From the NCBI GenBank assembly GCA_017744415.1, contig JAGIBJ010000045.1, positions 1 to 64,000 of the forward strand: a stretch of 64,000 nt of DNA. The letters run 5' to 3'. Below the pieces are notes generated by a model, which was not told the DNA's origin, did not search any database, and was given only the letters and a program-made list of their open reading frames with translations. Within the stretch, counting starts at the first letter, position 1. Each line of letters opens with the position of its first letter. The translations under genes were made by a program, and so were the position numbers. Positions 6,778 through 14,624 of the stretch are shown piece by piece. The stretch comes from Solirubrobacteraceae bacterium. GTDB lineage: Bacteria; Actinomycetota; Thermoleophilia; Solirubrobacterales; Solirubrobacteraceae.

Positions 6778-7749
6778 TCAGCGGGGAGGCGTCGGGCGCT
6801 GGTGCCCGATCGGAGCGGCACCCCGCTGTGCGGCCGTCTCGACGACCACGGCGTTCCCGCTCGGATCGGCGATCACGAGCGCGCCGTCCTCGTCGGTCAC
6901 GTGCGACACGCCGACGCCGCGCTCGATGCGCTCCATGAGCGCACCCAGGTCGTCGGCCTCGGGCACCACGACCGACCAGCGGCGCAGTCCCACGGAGCCA
7001 GGTGCGGCGGGCGGAGCGCCCGGCCCGTTCCAGATGTTCGCGCCGAGGTGGTGGTGATAGCCGCCGGCGCTCATGAAGATCGCGCTGGGGAGCGCTGCGA
7101 TGAGCGAGAAGCCGAGCACGTCGCGATAGAAGTCCTCGGCGAGGCGGATTGCGCCGACGTGTAGGTGCAGGTGGCCCATGTCGACGCCCGCGGAGCGCGC
7201 CTCGGTAGCGGCGCTGCCCGTCGTCGCGACGGTGCTCTCGACGTCAAGCGGCTGCGGGCCGCCACGCGAGAACTCCTCGGCCATCGGCGGCCAGTCGGCA
7301 CGCGGGCGATCCCACTCGAGTTCCAGGCCGTTGCCGTCCGGATCGGGCAGGTAGATCGCCTCGTGGGTGCCATGGTCGCTCGCACCCTGAATCGGGGTGC
7401 GGGTCTCGGCAATCCGGCGGATCAGGTGGCCCAGCGACTCACGCGTCGGGTAGCGCAGCGCCACGTGGTAGAGGCCGGAGGTGCGGCGCTGCGGCGAGGC
7501 GGTCGGATTCTCGACCAGCACGACCACGGGCTCGGTGCCGTCGGACCCGAGCGCCACGGCGGGCTCATCGGTGTCGGTCGTGCCGCGCCACTGCACGGTG
7601 AGCCCGACGACGTCCTCATAGAAGGGCACCGACCGCGCGAGATCGGTGACGGTGAGGTGGACCGGCCCGAGGCGCGTCGCAGCGGGCAGCGCGGCGGCAG
7701 CCGCGGCGACGTCGTAGTCGACGGTGCGCAGGTCGGAGGTGAGGCTCAT
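6778..7749 (-). CDS. VOC-family dioxygenase/glyoxalase-like protein, two VOC domains (CatE-like)
   Basis: A 323-residue protein with two vicinal-oxygen-chelate domains. Domain 1 (about residues 25-145) has LGPVHLTVTDLARSVPFYED, YHVALRYPTRESL and IYLPDPDGNGLELEW, which contain the His and Glu ligands expected of VOC metal sites. Domain 2 (about 190-310) has MGHLHLHVGAIRLAEDFYRD and a VIADPSGNAVVVE ending. The arrangement matches CatE-type catechol 2,3-dioxygenases and uncharacterised glyoxalases. The substrate cannot be read from the sequence. It lies 94 bp downstream of dapF on the same strand and could be its last cotranscribed gene. Confidence 0.82.
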   Translation of the reverse strand: MSLTSDLRTVDYDVAAAAAALPAATRLGPVHLTVTDLARSVPFYEDVVGLTVQWRGTTDTDEPAVALGSDGTEPVVVLVENPTASPQRRTSGLYHVALRYPTRESLGHLIRRIAETRTPIQGASDHGTHEAIYLPDPDGNGLELEWDRPRADWPPMAEEFSRGGPQPLDVESTVATTGSAATEARSAGVDMGHLHLHVGAIRLAEDFYRDVLGFSLIAALPSAIFMSAGGYHHHLGANIWNGPGAPPAAPGSVGLRRWSVVVPEADDLGALMERIERGVGVSHVTDEDGALVIADPSGNAVVVETAAQRGAAPIGHQRPTPPR

Positions 7750-7843
7750 GGCTCCATGGTGACACGCTCCGATTCACCCAGCGAGCGCCTACGCGCCAAT
7801 GTGGACTGTGGTCCGTTTATCTCGGGTGCCGGCCCCAGCGGCG

Positions 7844-8716
7844 TTAGCCCGCCGCGAGGCGCCCGAGGAAATGCTCTGAGAGCTCGACCCGCCCGACGGG
7901 GACGGCCCAGCCGGCGAGATCGACGTGCAGCGACTCGTCGACGGTGACCTCGAGTTCGCCGCCGTCGAGTTCGACGGTGACGGGGCTGTCGCCCCCGCGG
8001 GCAACATGCGCGACGGCTGCGCCGGTAGCCCCGGTGCCTGACGACATCGTCTCCCCCACGCCGCGCTCGAAGATGCGCGCACGGATCCGGTTCGGCGCGA
8101 GCTCGGTGTACCACGAGACGTTCGTGCGGTTGGGGAACAGCGCGTGGTGCTCGATGCCGGGGCCGATCGCTGGCAGGTCGAGCGCCTCGAGCTCCCCGAC
8201 CGAGCTCACGCGGATCGAGCACTGCGGGTTGCCGATCTTCACGTGCTGGAAGCGCCAGGAGCGGTCGCCGTCGCGGAGCTCGCCAAGGCCGTCCGCGCCG
8301 CCACCCGGGTAGTCGGGCGAGCTGAGCTTCGCGCGGCCCATGTCGACGACGCAGCTGGTGTCGCCGGTGATCGTCGGCCGAAGCTCACCCGCGATTGTCT
8401 GGATCGAGAACGTGTCCTCGGTGGTCCAGCCGCGGTGGCGCAGGTACATGATCGCCTCGCGCGCGCCGTTGCCGGAGAGCTCGGCCTCGGAGCCGTCGGG
8501 GTTGTAGATGCGCAGCCGGGCCACGAACCCACGTTCCTCTGGCGCGCTCAGGAGCAGCAGGCCATCGCCGCCGACGCCCATGTGCCGGTCGCAGAGGATC
8601 CGCACGCGCTCCGGCGTGATCGGCCATGGCAGGCGGTCGGCCTCAGCGATGAGGTAGTCGTTGCCGAGCGCCTGCCAGCGCTCGATCGTCACCGCACTGG
8701 CACCGGGCGTCGTCAT
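7844..8716 (-). CDS. dapF: diaminopimelate epimerase (both catalytic cysteines replaced by serine)
   Basis: A 290-residue DapF, the enzyme that converts LL- to meso-diaminopimelate for lysine and peptidoglycan. The fold markers are all present: WQALGNDYLIAEAD at the start, NPDGSEAELSGNGAREA (residues 72-88), IGNPQCSIRV, and ERGVGETMSSGTGATGAAV (217-235). In known DapF enzymes the residue immediately before GNG and the one immediately before GTG are the two acid-base cysteines; here both are serine (Ser81 and Ser226). The other parts of both active-site loops are kept, which argues against decay. Start at ATG 8716; a TAGGAT hexamer eight bases upstream suggests a leaderless transcript. It lies 11 bp after miaA on the same strand. 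Confidence 0.88.
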   Translation of the reverse strand: MTTPGASAVTIERWQALGNDYLIAEADRLPWPITPERVRILCDRHMGVGGDGLLLLSAPEERGFVARLRIYNPDGSEAELSGNGAREAIMYLRHRGWTTEDTFSIQTIAGELRPTITGDTSCVVDMGRAKLSSPDYPGGGADGLGELRDGDRSWRFQHVKIGNPQCSIRVSSVGELEALDLPAIGPGIEHHALFPNRTNVSWYTELAPNRIRARIFERGVGETMSSGTGATGAAVAHVARGGDSPVTVELDGGELEVTVDESLHVDLAGWAVPVGRVELSEHFLGRLAAG

Positions 8717-8727
8717 CGAGTTCGATC

Positions 8728-9660
8728 CTACGGCGCGGGCGTGTGCGAGGCGGTGGCGCGGAGCGCGAGGATCTCTGCGCCGACTTCGGCCGGTGCCCGC
8801 TCGGTCACGTCGAGCAGCTGCACGCCGCCGAGCCGCCGCATCCACGTCTCCTGACGCTTGGCGAGCTGACGGGTGCGCGTGATCGCGGTCGGTATGTCGC
8901 CCGCAAGAAGCTCGGCGAAGCCGACCGCTGCGCGCGCGGTGGCGCTCGCGCCCGCAGCGTCCGCGGCCTGCACCTCATCGATCGCGCCCGCCTCGATCAT
9001 GGCCGCCATCCGTTTGGCAGCCCGCCCGCGAAGCGCGTCGCGTTGCATGGTGAGTCCGACGAGGATCGTCGGCACGCGCGTCGCGGTCGTCCAGAGCTCG
9101 TCACCCTCCGCCACCTCCGCGTAGGAGCGCCCGACAGCGAGCAGTTCGTGAGCCCGCAGCACCCGCGTGGTGTCGGTCGGCCTCACCTGCCGGGCGGCGG
9201 CGGGGTCGAGCTCGGCCAGCTCAGCGTGGAGGGCTGCGAGGCCGTCGGGGTCGCTGGCGCGCTCGAGCAGCGCCTCGCGGACTCCTGCCGGAGGCGGCGG
9301 CGCCAGCGAGAGCTCGGTGAGGGCGGCCCGCAGATAGAGGCCTGTGCCGCCGACGACGATCGGTGTGCGGCCGGCGTCGATCGCGGCGTCGATCTCGGCG
9401 TGCGCGAGCGCGGTGTGCTCGGCCACCGACCAGGTTTGGTGCACCGGGAGGAACCCCACGAGGCGGTGCTCGAGGCGCTCGCGCTCCGCGGGGCTCGGCT
9501 GCGCGGTCACCAGCGGGATTCCGTCGTACACCTGCAGCGCATCGACGCCGATGGCGACCGGGTTCTCGCCCCGTGCGCGGAGGGCCTCGGCGACGGCGAT
9601 CGCGACGGCCGTCTTGCCGACCGCCGTCGGCCCGAAGATCGCGATCAGCGGAAGTGCCAT
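8728..9660 (-). CDS. miaA: tRNA dimethylallyltransferase
   Basis: A 310-residue MiaA, which transfers a dimethylallyl group to A37 of tRNAs reading codons that start with U. The P-loop IFGPTAVGKTAVAIA is at residues 7-21, followed by GVDALQVYDGIPLVTAQPS (in place of the common DSMQVY), VGGTGLYLRAAL (about 104-115) and the late FAELLAGDIPTAITRTRQLA and KRQETWMRR. Start at ATG 9660, seven bases after a GATACT hexamer (probably leaderless). It lies just upstream of dapF. miaB, usually its neighbour in actinobacteria, lies about 5.7 kb away beyond a set of unrelated genes. Confidence 0.93.
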   Translation of the reverse strand: MALPLIAIFGPTAVGKTAVAIAVAEALRARGENPVAIGVDALQVYDGIPLVTAQPSPAERERLEHRLVGFLPVHQTWSVAEHTALAHAEIDAAIDAGRTPIVVGGTGLYLRAALTELSLAPPPPAGVREALLERASDPDGLAALHAELAELDPAAARQVRPTDTTRVLRAHELLAVGRSYAEVAEGDELWTTATRVPTILVGLTMQRDALRGRAAKRMAAMIEAGAIDEVQAADAAGASATARAAVGFAELLAGDIPTAITRTRQLAKRQETWMRRLGGVQLLDVTERAPAEVGAEILALRATASHTPAP

Positions 9661-9726
9661 CACGGTCAGTATCCCGGCGCCGCTCGCACGAGCCCCGCCT
9701 GCCTGCCCGTGCGGTACTTTCGCCCC

Positions 9727-10539
9727 ATGCAGCTGCGCGATTCGACGGTGCTCCTCACGGGTGCCACGGGCGGCCTCGGCGCCGCCATGGCCCGGGCACT
9801 CCGGGCGAAGGGCGCGAACCTCGTGCTCACGGGCCGCAACCGCGCGCTGCTCGATCCGCTCGCCGAGGAGCTCGGCGCCGTGGCGGCCCCTTGCGACCTG
9901 ACGGACCGCGTGGCGCTCAACGCCCTGCTCGAGGAGTACCGCGGGGTCGACGCGCTGATCGCCAACGCTGCCGTGCCGGCCACCGGGCTGCTCGACTCGT
10001 TCACCGAGGAGGAGCTCGACCGGATCGTGGCCGCCAACCTCACGGCGCCGATCCAGATGGCCCGCGCGCTCGTTCCCGCGATGGTCGAGCGCGGCCGCGG
10101 GCACGTCGTCGTCGTGTCGTCGCTCTCCGGCAAGGTCGCGAGCCCGGCCTCGTCGATGTACTCCGCCACCAAGTTCGGCGTCCGCGGCTTCGCCTTTGGC
10201 CTCCGGCAGGACCTCGAGGGCACCGGCGTCGGCGTGTCGGTCGTCTCCCCCGGCTTCATCCGCGATGCGGGCATGTTCGCGAAGACGCTTGCGAACGCCG
10301 GCGGCGACGACGTGCTCCCGCCGGGTGTCGGCACGTGCACGCCGGAGCAGGTGGCGAACGCCACCGTCGACGCGATCCTCCGCGACCGCTTCGAGGTGAC
10401 CGTTGCGCCGCTGCCGATGCGCGTCGGGGCGACGTTCGGGCTCGCGTTTCCGCGCGTCGCCGCCAAGACGCAGAAGCTCAGCGGCGCGAAGGAGATCTCG
10501 GAAAAGGTGGCCAACGCCCAGGCAGGCTGGCGGTCGTGA
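9727..10539 (+). CDS. short-chain dehydrogenase/reductase
   Basis: A 270-residue classical SDR. The cofactor-binding TGATGGLGAAMARAL is at residues 11-25, the NAA motif in IANAAVPATG, the catalytic Ser in VVVVSSLSGK and the Tyr-x-x-x-Lys pair in SSMYSATKFGVRGF. The substrate is unknown. ATG 9727 is preceded at six bases by TACTTT, so the transcript may be leaderless. The next gene, a methyltransferase, starts inside its stop codon (GTGA overlap), so the two are translationally coupled. Confidence 0.88.
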   Translation: MQLRDSTVLLTGATGGLGAAMARALRAKGANLVLTGRNRALLDPLAEELGAVAAPCDLTDRVALNALLEEYRGVDALIANAAVPATGLLDSFTEEELDRIVAANLTAPIQMARALVPAMVERGRGHVVVVSSLSGKVASPASSMYSATKFGVRGFAFGLRQDLEGTGVGVSVVSPGFIRDAGMFAKTLANAGGDDVLPPGVGTCTPEQVANATVDAILRDRFEVTVAPLPMRVGATFGLAFPRVAAKTQKLSGAKEISEKVANAQAGWRS

Positions 10540-11300
10540 GCCGATCCAAGCCGGTGCGCGAGTCGGCGACGGCCCGCGCGATCGATCTCCTGCGCAATCC
10601 GATCGGCGGCCGCGTGACCACAGGGGGCTACCTCGACACGCTCCCGCCCGAAAGCCCGGCCCCGCGCACGCTCGCTCGACAGGTGATGCATGCCGGGCCA
10701 CTCCCGCTGATCTACGAGGCCGCGTGGCGCCCGCTGCTCTTCACCGCCTTCACGGGCCGCACCACCGGGCAGGAGGTCAAGCTCATGCTCGACGGCCTTC
10801 GCCCCGAGCGTGGAGACACTGCGCTCGACATCGCCTGCGGCCCCGGCAACACCACCCGGCGCCTCGCCGGTGCTGTCGGCGACGACGGCCTGGTGGTCGG
10901 GCTCGACTTCGCGCCGGGGATGCTCATGCGCGCGGTGTCGGACACGCCTCAGGGCAACATCGCCTATCTGCGTGCCGACGCCGAGGAGCTCCCCTTGCTC
11001 GACGGCGTCGTCGACATGGTGTCGTGCTTCGGTGCGCTCTACATGATCGACGACCCGTGGGCCGCGATCAGCGAGATGGTCCGGGTGCTCCGGCCCGGCG
11101 GCCGCCTCGCCCTCCTCACCACCTGCGGGCGTGGCCCCAGCGTCGCGCGAGCCGCCCAGCGGATCAGCCAGCGGGCGTCGGGCATCGCGATGTTCGAGGC
11201 CGATGCCGTGCTCGACCACCTCAAGACGCTCGGGGTGATCCGCATCGAGCAGCACGTCCGCGGGTTCTCGCAGCTCGTGATCGGCGAGCTCCCGCGCTAG
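10536..11300 (+). CDS. class I SAM-dependent methyltransferase
   Basis: A 254-residue protein with a class I methyltransferase core: motif I LDIACGPGNTTRRLAG (about residues 95-110), GLDFAPGMLMRA, LRADAEELPLLDGVVDMVSC and VLRPGGRLALLTTCG. This is the UbiE/arsenite-methyltransferase-like subgroup acting on small molecules or lipids. The GTG start overlaps the stop of the SDR gene by four bases. The roughly 90 N-terminal residues before motif I include a hydrophobic stretch seen in quinone- or lipid-type methyltransferases. The substrate is unknown. Confidence 0.85.
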   Translation: MSRSKPVRESATARAIDLLRNPIGGRVTTGGYLDTLPPESPAPRTLARQVMHAGPLPLIYEAAWRPLLFTAFTGRTTGQEVKLMLDGLRPERGDTALDIACGPGNTTRRLAGAVGDDGLVVGLDFAPGMLMRAVSDTPQGNIAYLRADAEELPLLDGVVDMVSCFGALYMIDDPWAAISEMVRVLRPGGRLALLTTCGRGPSVARAAQRISQRASGIAMFEADAVLDHLKTLGVIRIEQHVRGFSQLVIGELPR

Positions 11301-11322
11301 CCGCGCAAGCGTCGCTCACCGG

Positions 11323-12024
11323 CTACGCCTTCGACCGCTCCGCGGCGCTCGCGCTCGCGCTCGCGGCGAGTCCTACCTCGGCTGCCCACCAGTCGAAGAG
11401 CGCGAACGCCCGCGCCTCGAGGCCTGGGAGCAGCGCAGTGATCTCCTTGCGGACGGCCGCGAAGTCGACGGGCGGATGGTCGCCGGCCGCGCGCTGCGCC
11501 AGCCACGCGTCGATCGTCGCCTCGTCGACCTCCGGGTGGAACTGGAAGCCGACGTTCTGCCCCACGCGGTAGGCCTGCGTGCACAGATCGGTCGAGGCGA
11601 GGATGCCGGCGTCGCCCGGGAGCTCGAACGCGTCGTCGTGCCAACAAAACCACGGCATCGCCGTGATCGGTGAGTCCTCGGGACCCGCGGGCCGCACCCA
11701 GCCGAATTCTCCGGGGTGACGTGGCGCGACGGTGCCGCCGAGCGCACGCGCGAGGATCTGGCTCCCGAAGCAGAGCCCGAGCACTGGGATCTCGGCAGTG
11801 ATCGCCGCCTGCAGGAGCGCAAGCTCGGAGAGCACCTCGGGGCGGTCGCTCGCGGCCGTCTCCTCCCAGCCGAGCGACACGATCGCGCGCCACTCCGCCG
11901 GATCGGCGGGGATCTCACCGAAGGCGGTGACGGCGAACGGCAGCTCGCGCGCCTCGAGCCAGCGGGCGAACAAGCCCGGAGGCGAGTTCTCCTCGTGCGC
12001 GATCACGAGCACCGGGGCCGTCAC
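11323..12024 (-). CDS. class I glutamine amidotransferase-like protein (possible gamma-glutamyl hydrolase)
   Basis: A 233-residue stand-alone class I GATase domain. The nucleophile elbow is VLGLCFGSQILARAL (Cys about residue 104) and the His-Glu pair is in GFQFHPEVDEATI. The start GTG 12024 overlaps the nitrilase stop by four bases, so it is the last gene of the ligase-nitrilase-GATase operon. Free-standing domains of this type either supply ammonia to a partner or hydrolyse gamma-glutamyl amides, as PuuD does in putrescine breakdown. With a GS-like ligase in the same operon the second role is plausible; this is inference from context. Confidence 0.82.
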   Translation of the reverse strand: MTAPVLVIAHEENSPPGLFARWLEARELPFAVTAFGEIPADPAEWRAIVSLGWEETAASDRPEVLSELALLQAAITAEIPVLGLCFGSQILARALGGTVAPRHPGEFGWVRPAGPEDSPITAMPWFCWHDDAFELPGDAGILASTDLCTQAYRVGQNVGFQFHPEVDEATIDAWLAQRAAGDHPPVDFAAVRKEITALLPGLEARAFALFDWWAAEVGLAASASASAAERSKA

Positions 12025-13025
12025 GGCCGTGCACCGATCGTCGTCGGGCTGTGCACGGCGTCGCTGACGAACACGCCGGCCTGCTGCCTCGTGCGATCCA
12101 CCTGTACCCGGAACACGTCCGGGCGAGCGTAGTGGCCAACCGGATCGAAGGTGAGCCGCGCGGCGCCCACTCCCGCGCCATGCACGTCGACGAACGAGAT
12201 CCCCGTGCCGCCGGCGCGAGGCTCGATCACCCAGCGTCCGTCCGGGTCACTCGCCGCGGTGCCACCGTCGAAGGGACTCGGCTCGGGCCAGGCGGCCAAC
12301 TCGTCCCGCAGCGGGAACGACTCGGGCAGCGCGCCGAAGTCGAGCGCGCCGCCCACCGCAAGCGACCACACGCGGCCCTCGAGGGCGACGAACCGGGTGA
12401 TGTCGGCGGTGAGCTGCCGCGACCCCGGCCAGAGGCTCAGGTGCACGTCCTCCCCGTCTGCGTAGAGCGCGTGGCGGGCCTGCGGCATCCAGTTCTCCCA
12501 GCAGCTGAGGGCGCCGAGCCGCAGCCCGCCGACCTCGTACGTGCGCAGGCCAGCGCCATCGCCGCGACCCCAGACGAGCCGTTCGTCGTGGGTCGGCACG
12601 AGTTTGCGGTGCACGCCCACGAGCCCTGCGACCGGATCGATTGCAGCGATCGAGCACCACACCGTGCCGCGGCCGGCCGTGGCGCCGCGCTCGGCGAACC
12701 CGACGAACGCGAACACGCCGTGCGCGGCGCAGGCCTCGGCGAGCAGCGACAGCTCGGGCCCGTCGGCGGTGACCGCCTGCTCGAGGTACCACGCAAAGGC
12801 CGCCCGCTGGCCGGGGTCTTCAAACGCTGCGCCGTGGCTGCGCGACGGCCAGAACGGGTAGCCGCCGAGGAACGTCTCCGGGAAGGCAATCGCCTTCGCG
12901 CCGCCGGCGCCGGCCTCGGCGATCAGCGCCGCACCGCGCTGCGCGGTGGCGAGCGAGTCACCCCAGATCGGCGACGTCTGGGCGAGTGCGACGCGGAGCG
13001 CCGGCTCGGTTGCAAGGGCGGGCAT
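12021..13025 (-). CDS. nitrilase-family carbon-nitrogen hydrolase
   Basis: A 334-residue member of the nitrilase branch. The Glu-Lys-Cys triad is visible as FPETFLGGYPFWPS (Glu about residue 49), VHRKLVPTHDERLVWGRGDG (Lys about 140) and ALSCWENWMPQARHAL (Cys about 174). The CWEN form and the GGYP segment are typical of true nitrilases and cyanide or arylacetonitrile hydrolases rather than amidases, so a nitrile substrate is likely; the exact one is unknown. The start overlaps the stop of the upstream ligase gene (TGATG) and the stop overlaps the GATase start, giving a tightly coupled three-gene operon. Confidence 0.87.
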   Translation of the reverse strand: MPALATEPALRVALAQTSPIWGDSLATAQRGAALIAEAGAGGAKAIAFPETFLGGYPFWPSRSHGAAFEDPGQRAAFAWYLEQAVTADGPELSLLAEACAAHGVFAFVGFAERGATAGRGTVWCSIAAIDPVAGLVGVHRKLVPTHDERLVWGRGDGAGLRTYEVGGLRLGALSCWENWMPQARHALYADGEDVHLSLWPGSRQLTADITRFVALEGRVWSLAVGGALDFGALPESFPLRDELAAWPEPSPFDGGTAASDPDGRWVIEPRAGGTGISFVDVHGAGVGAARLTFDPVGHYARPDVFRVQVDRTRQQAGVFVSDAVHSPTTIGARP

Positions 13026-14485
13026 CAGTAGACGTCGAAGTACTCGCGGTGCTCCCAGTCGGTGACCGTGGAGAGGAACCGGCTCACCTCGCTGCCCTTC
13101 ACGGTGAGCAGGTAGTCCACGAACGGTGCACCGAACGCCTCCGCAAAGAGCGGATCAGCGCGGAGCTCGGTCATGGCATCCATCAGGCTGGCCGGCAGCG
13201 TCGGGCGTGTCTCGTCGAGATAGGCCTCGTCGCTCGGTGGCGGTGGCGTGAGGCCGCGATCGACGCCGTCGAGCCCGCTGACGAGTTGCGACGCCAAGAA
13301 CAGGTACGGATTGGCGGTCGGCTCCCCCACGCGGTTCTCGACGTGCGCCCCGGGATCGCCTGGATTGCCGATCACGCGGAGCATCGCGCCGCGATTCTCG
13401 TAGGCCCAGCCGATCTTGTGCGGGGCGAACGAGTCGGGGCGAAAGCGCTTGTAGCCGTTGATCGTCGGCGTAGTGAACACCGACGCGCCGGCGGCATGCT
13501 CGAGCACTCCGGCGACGAACGCCTCCGCGAGCGGCGAGAGCACACCCGCACCGCTGGGATCCGCGAACGCGTTCTCGCCGGTCTCCAGATCCGCGAGCGA
13601 CTGGTGCAGGTGCCAGCCGCTCGCGAAGAAGTTCGGGAGCCCCGGACGGCTCATGAACGTCGCGTGGTAGCCGTGGCGGCGGCACACCTGCTTGACCATC
13701 GAACGGAAGAGCAGCACGGCGTCGGCGGCCTCCAGGCCGTCCATCACGTCGAACGTGAACTCGCACTGGCCTGGGCCCCACTCGTCCTCGATCGTCGTCA
13801 GCGGCAGGCCGAGCGCCTCGGTGTGGTCGCGCAGGATGCTCATGATCCCGTCGATCTCGTCGGCGTGGTTGTCGGTGAGGTACTGGAAGCCGTGCGAGAT
13901 CGCCGTGACCTCCGGCGGATCGGGCGGGTAGGCGCACTCCGCCGGCGCAAGCTTCGGATCGACCATCTTCGTGACGTAGAACTCGATCTCGAGACCGGCC
14001 TTCATCGCGTAGCCGCGCTCGGCGAGCATCTCGAGCTGCGAGCGCAGGATGCCGCGCGAGCAGAACGGCACGGGCGTCCCGCTCTGGAAGTGCAGGTCGC
14101 AGAGGATCCAGCCGGTGTCGGCGGCCCACGGCAGCACCTTGAAGGTCGACGGGTCGGGGATCAGCACGCCGTCGGGCAGGCCCGTCATCTCGTCGACGCC
14201 GAAGCCCGAGCGTCCGAACGGCGGGACCGCGGGGTTGTTCGTCGTGTCGAAGATCAGCGTTGCCGTCTGGAAGTCCTTGCCGGCTGAGAGCGCCCGCTCG
14301 AACTCGCGGGGCGTGAGCGTCTTGCCGCGGACGATCCCGTGCTGGTCGCCCCAGCCGATGCGGATCTGCTTGAGCCCGAGCTCGGCGATGCGCGCCGGGA
14401 GCCCGGCGGCGGCGGCGTGCTGCTCGGGCGTCCATCGGGCGTGCTGCTCGATGAACGTTTGCGTTGGCGTCGTCGGCGTCGTCAC
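13025..14485 (-). CDS. glutamine synthetase-like gamma-glutamyl ligase
   Basis: A 486-residue GS-family enzyme, close to the usual length. Beta-grasp N-domain at about residues 25-115, then the catalytic domain with GLEIEFYV, EDEWGPGQCEFTFDV, GWHLHQSL, FRPDSFAPHKIGWAYENRGA and HVENRVGEPTANPYLFLAS. The last two are the ATP/glutamate site; GWHLHQSL replaces the GSGMHVHQSL-type loop of true GS. Such GlnA-like proteins often ligate glutamate to an amine (polyamines, ethanolamine, anilines) in catabolism. The operon partners (nitrilase, amidotransferase) and divergent FadR-type regulator support a catabolic role rather than ammonium assimilation. GTG 14485 is chosen because GAGG lies just upstream and the frame before it is Pro/Ala-rich. 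Confidence 0.85.
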   Translation of the reverse strand: MTTPTTPTQTFIEQHARWTPEQHAAAAGLPARIAELGLKQIRIGWGDQHGIVRGKTLTPREFERALSAGKDFQTATLIFDTTNNPAVPPFGRSGFGVDEMTGLPDGVLIPDPSTFKVLPWAADTGWILCDLHFQSGTPVPFCSRGILRSQLEMLAERGYAMKAGLEIEFYVTKMVDPKLAPAECAYPPDPPEVTAISHGFQYLTDNHADEIDGIMSILRDHTEALGLPLTTIEDEWGPGQCEFTFDVMDGLEAADAVLLFRSMVKQVCRRHGYHATFMSRPGLPNFFASGWHLHQSLADLETGENAFADPSGAGVLSPLAEAFVAGVLEHAAGASVFTTPTINGYKRFRPDSFAPHKIGWAYENRGAMLRVIGNPGDPGAHVENRVGEPTANPYLFLASQLVSGLDGVDRGLTPPPPSDEAYLDETRPTLPASLMDAMTELRADPLFAEAFGAPFVDYLLTVKGSEVSRFLSTVTDWEHREYFDVY

Positions 14486-14528
14486 TGGCGGTCCTCGCGG
14501 GAGTCGGGGTGCCGCGCCGGTGAGAGCT

Positions 14529-14563
14529 CCGGGCGCATGCCCGGCGGCATTGACTGCCGCCGG
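14529..14563. promoter_or_regulatory. two inverted repeats in the leader of the ligase operon
   Basis: CCGGGC and GCCCGG flank GCAT at 14529-14544, and directly next to it a perfect 9-bp inverted repeat (CCGGCGGCA / TGCCGCCGG) flanks TTGAC at 14541-14563. The two share bases, so the hairpins would be mutually exclusive in RNA. They lie between the FadR-type operator and the ligase start, in the presumed 5' leader, and could be an additional operator or a leader structure. Confidence 0.4.
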
Positions 14564-14569
14564 TGCAAA

Positions 14570-14581
14570 TTGGTCGACCAA
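14570..14581. promoter_or_regulatory. FadR-type GntR operator, perfect 12-bp palindrome
   Basis: TTGGTCGACCAA is a perfect palindrome in the divergent region between the GS-like operon and the GntR gene. FadR-subfamily regulators typically bind TGGT-N(1-3)-ACCA dyads, and the adjacent regulator is of that subfamily, so this is very probably its operator, controlling both directions. Confidence 0.7.
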
Positions 14582-14624
14582 TCATCCATTACGCCAATCC
14601 GGGCTGTCAAGTACAGTCCGGCGA

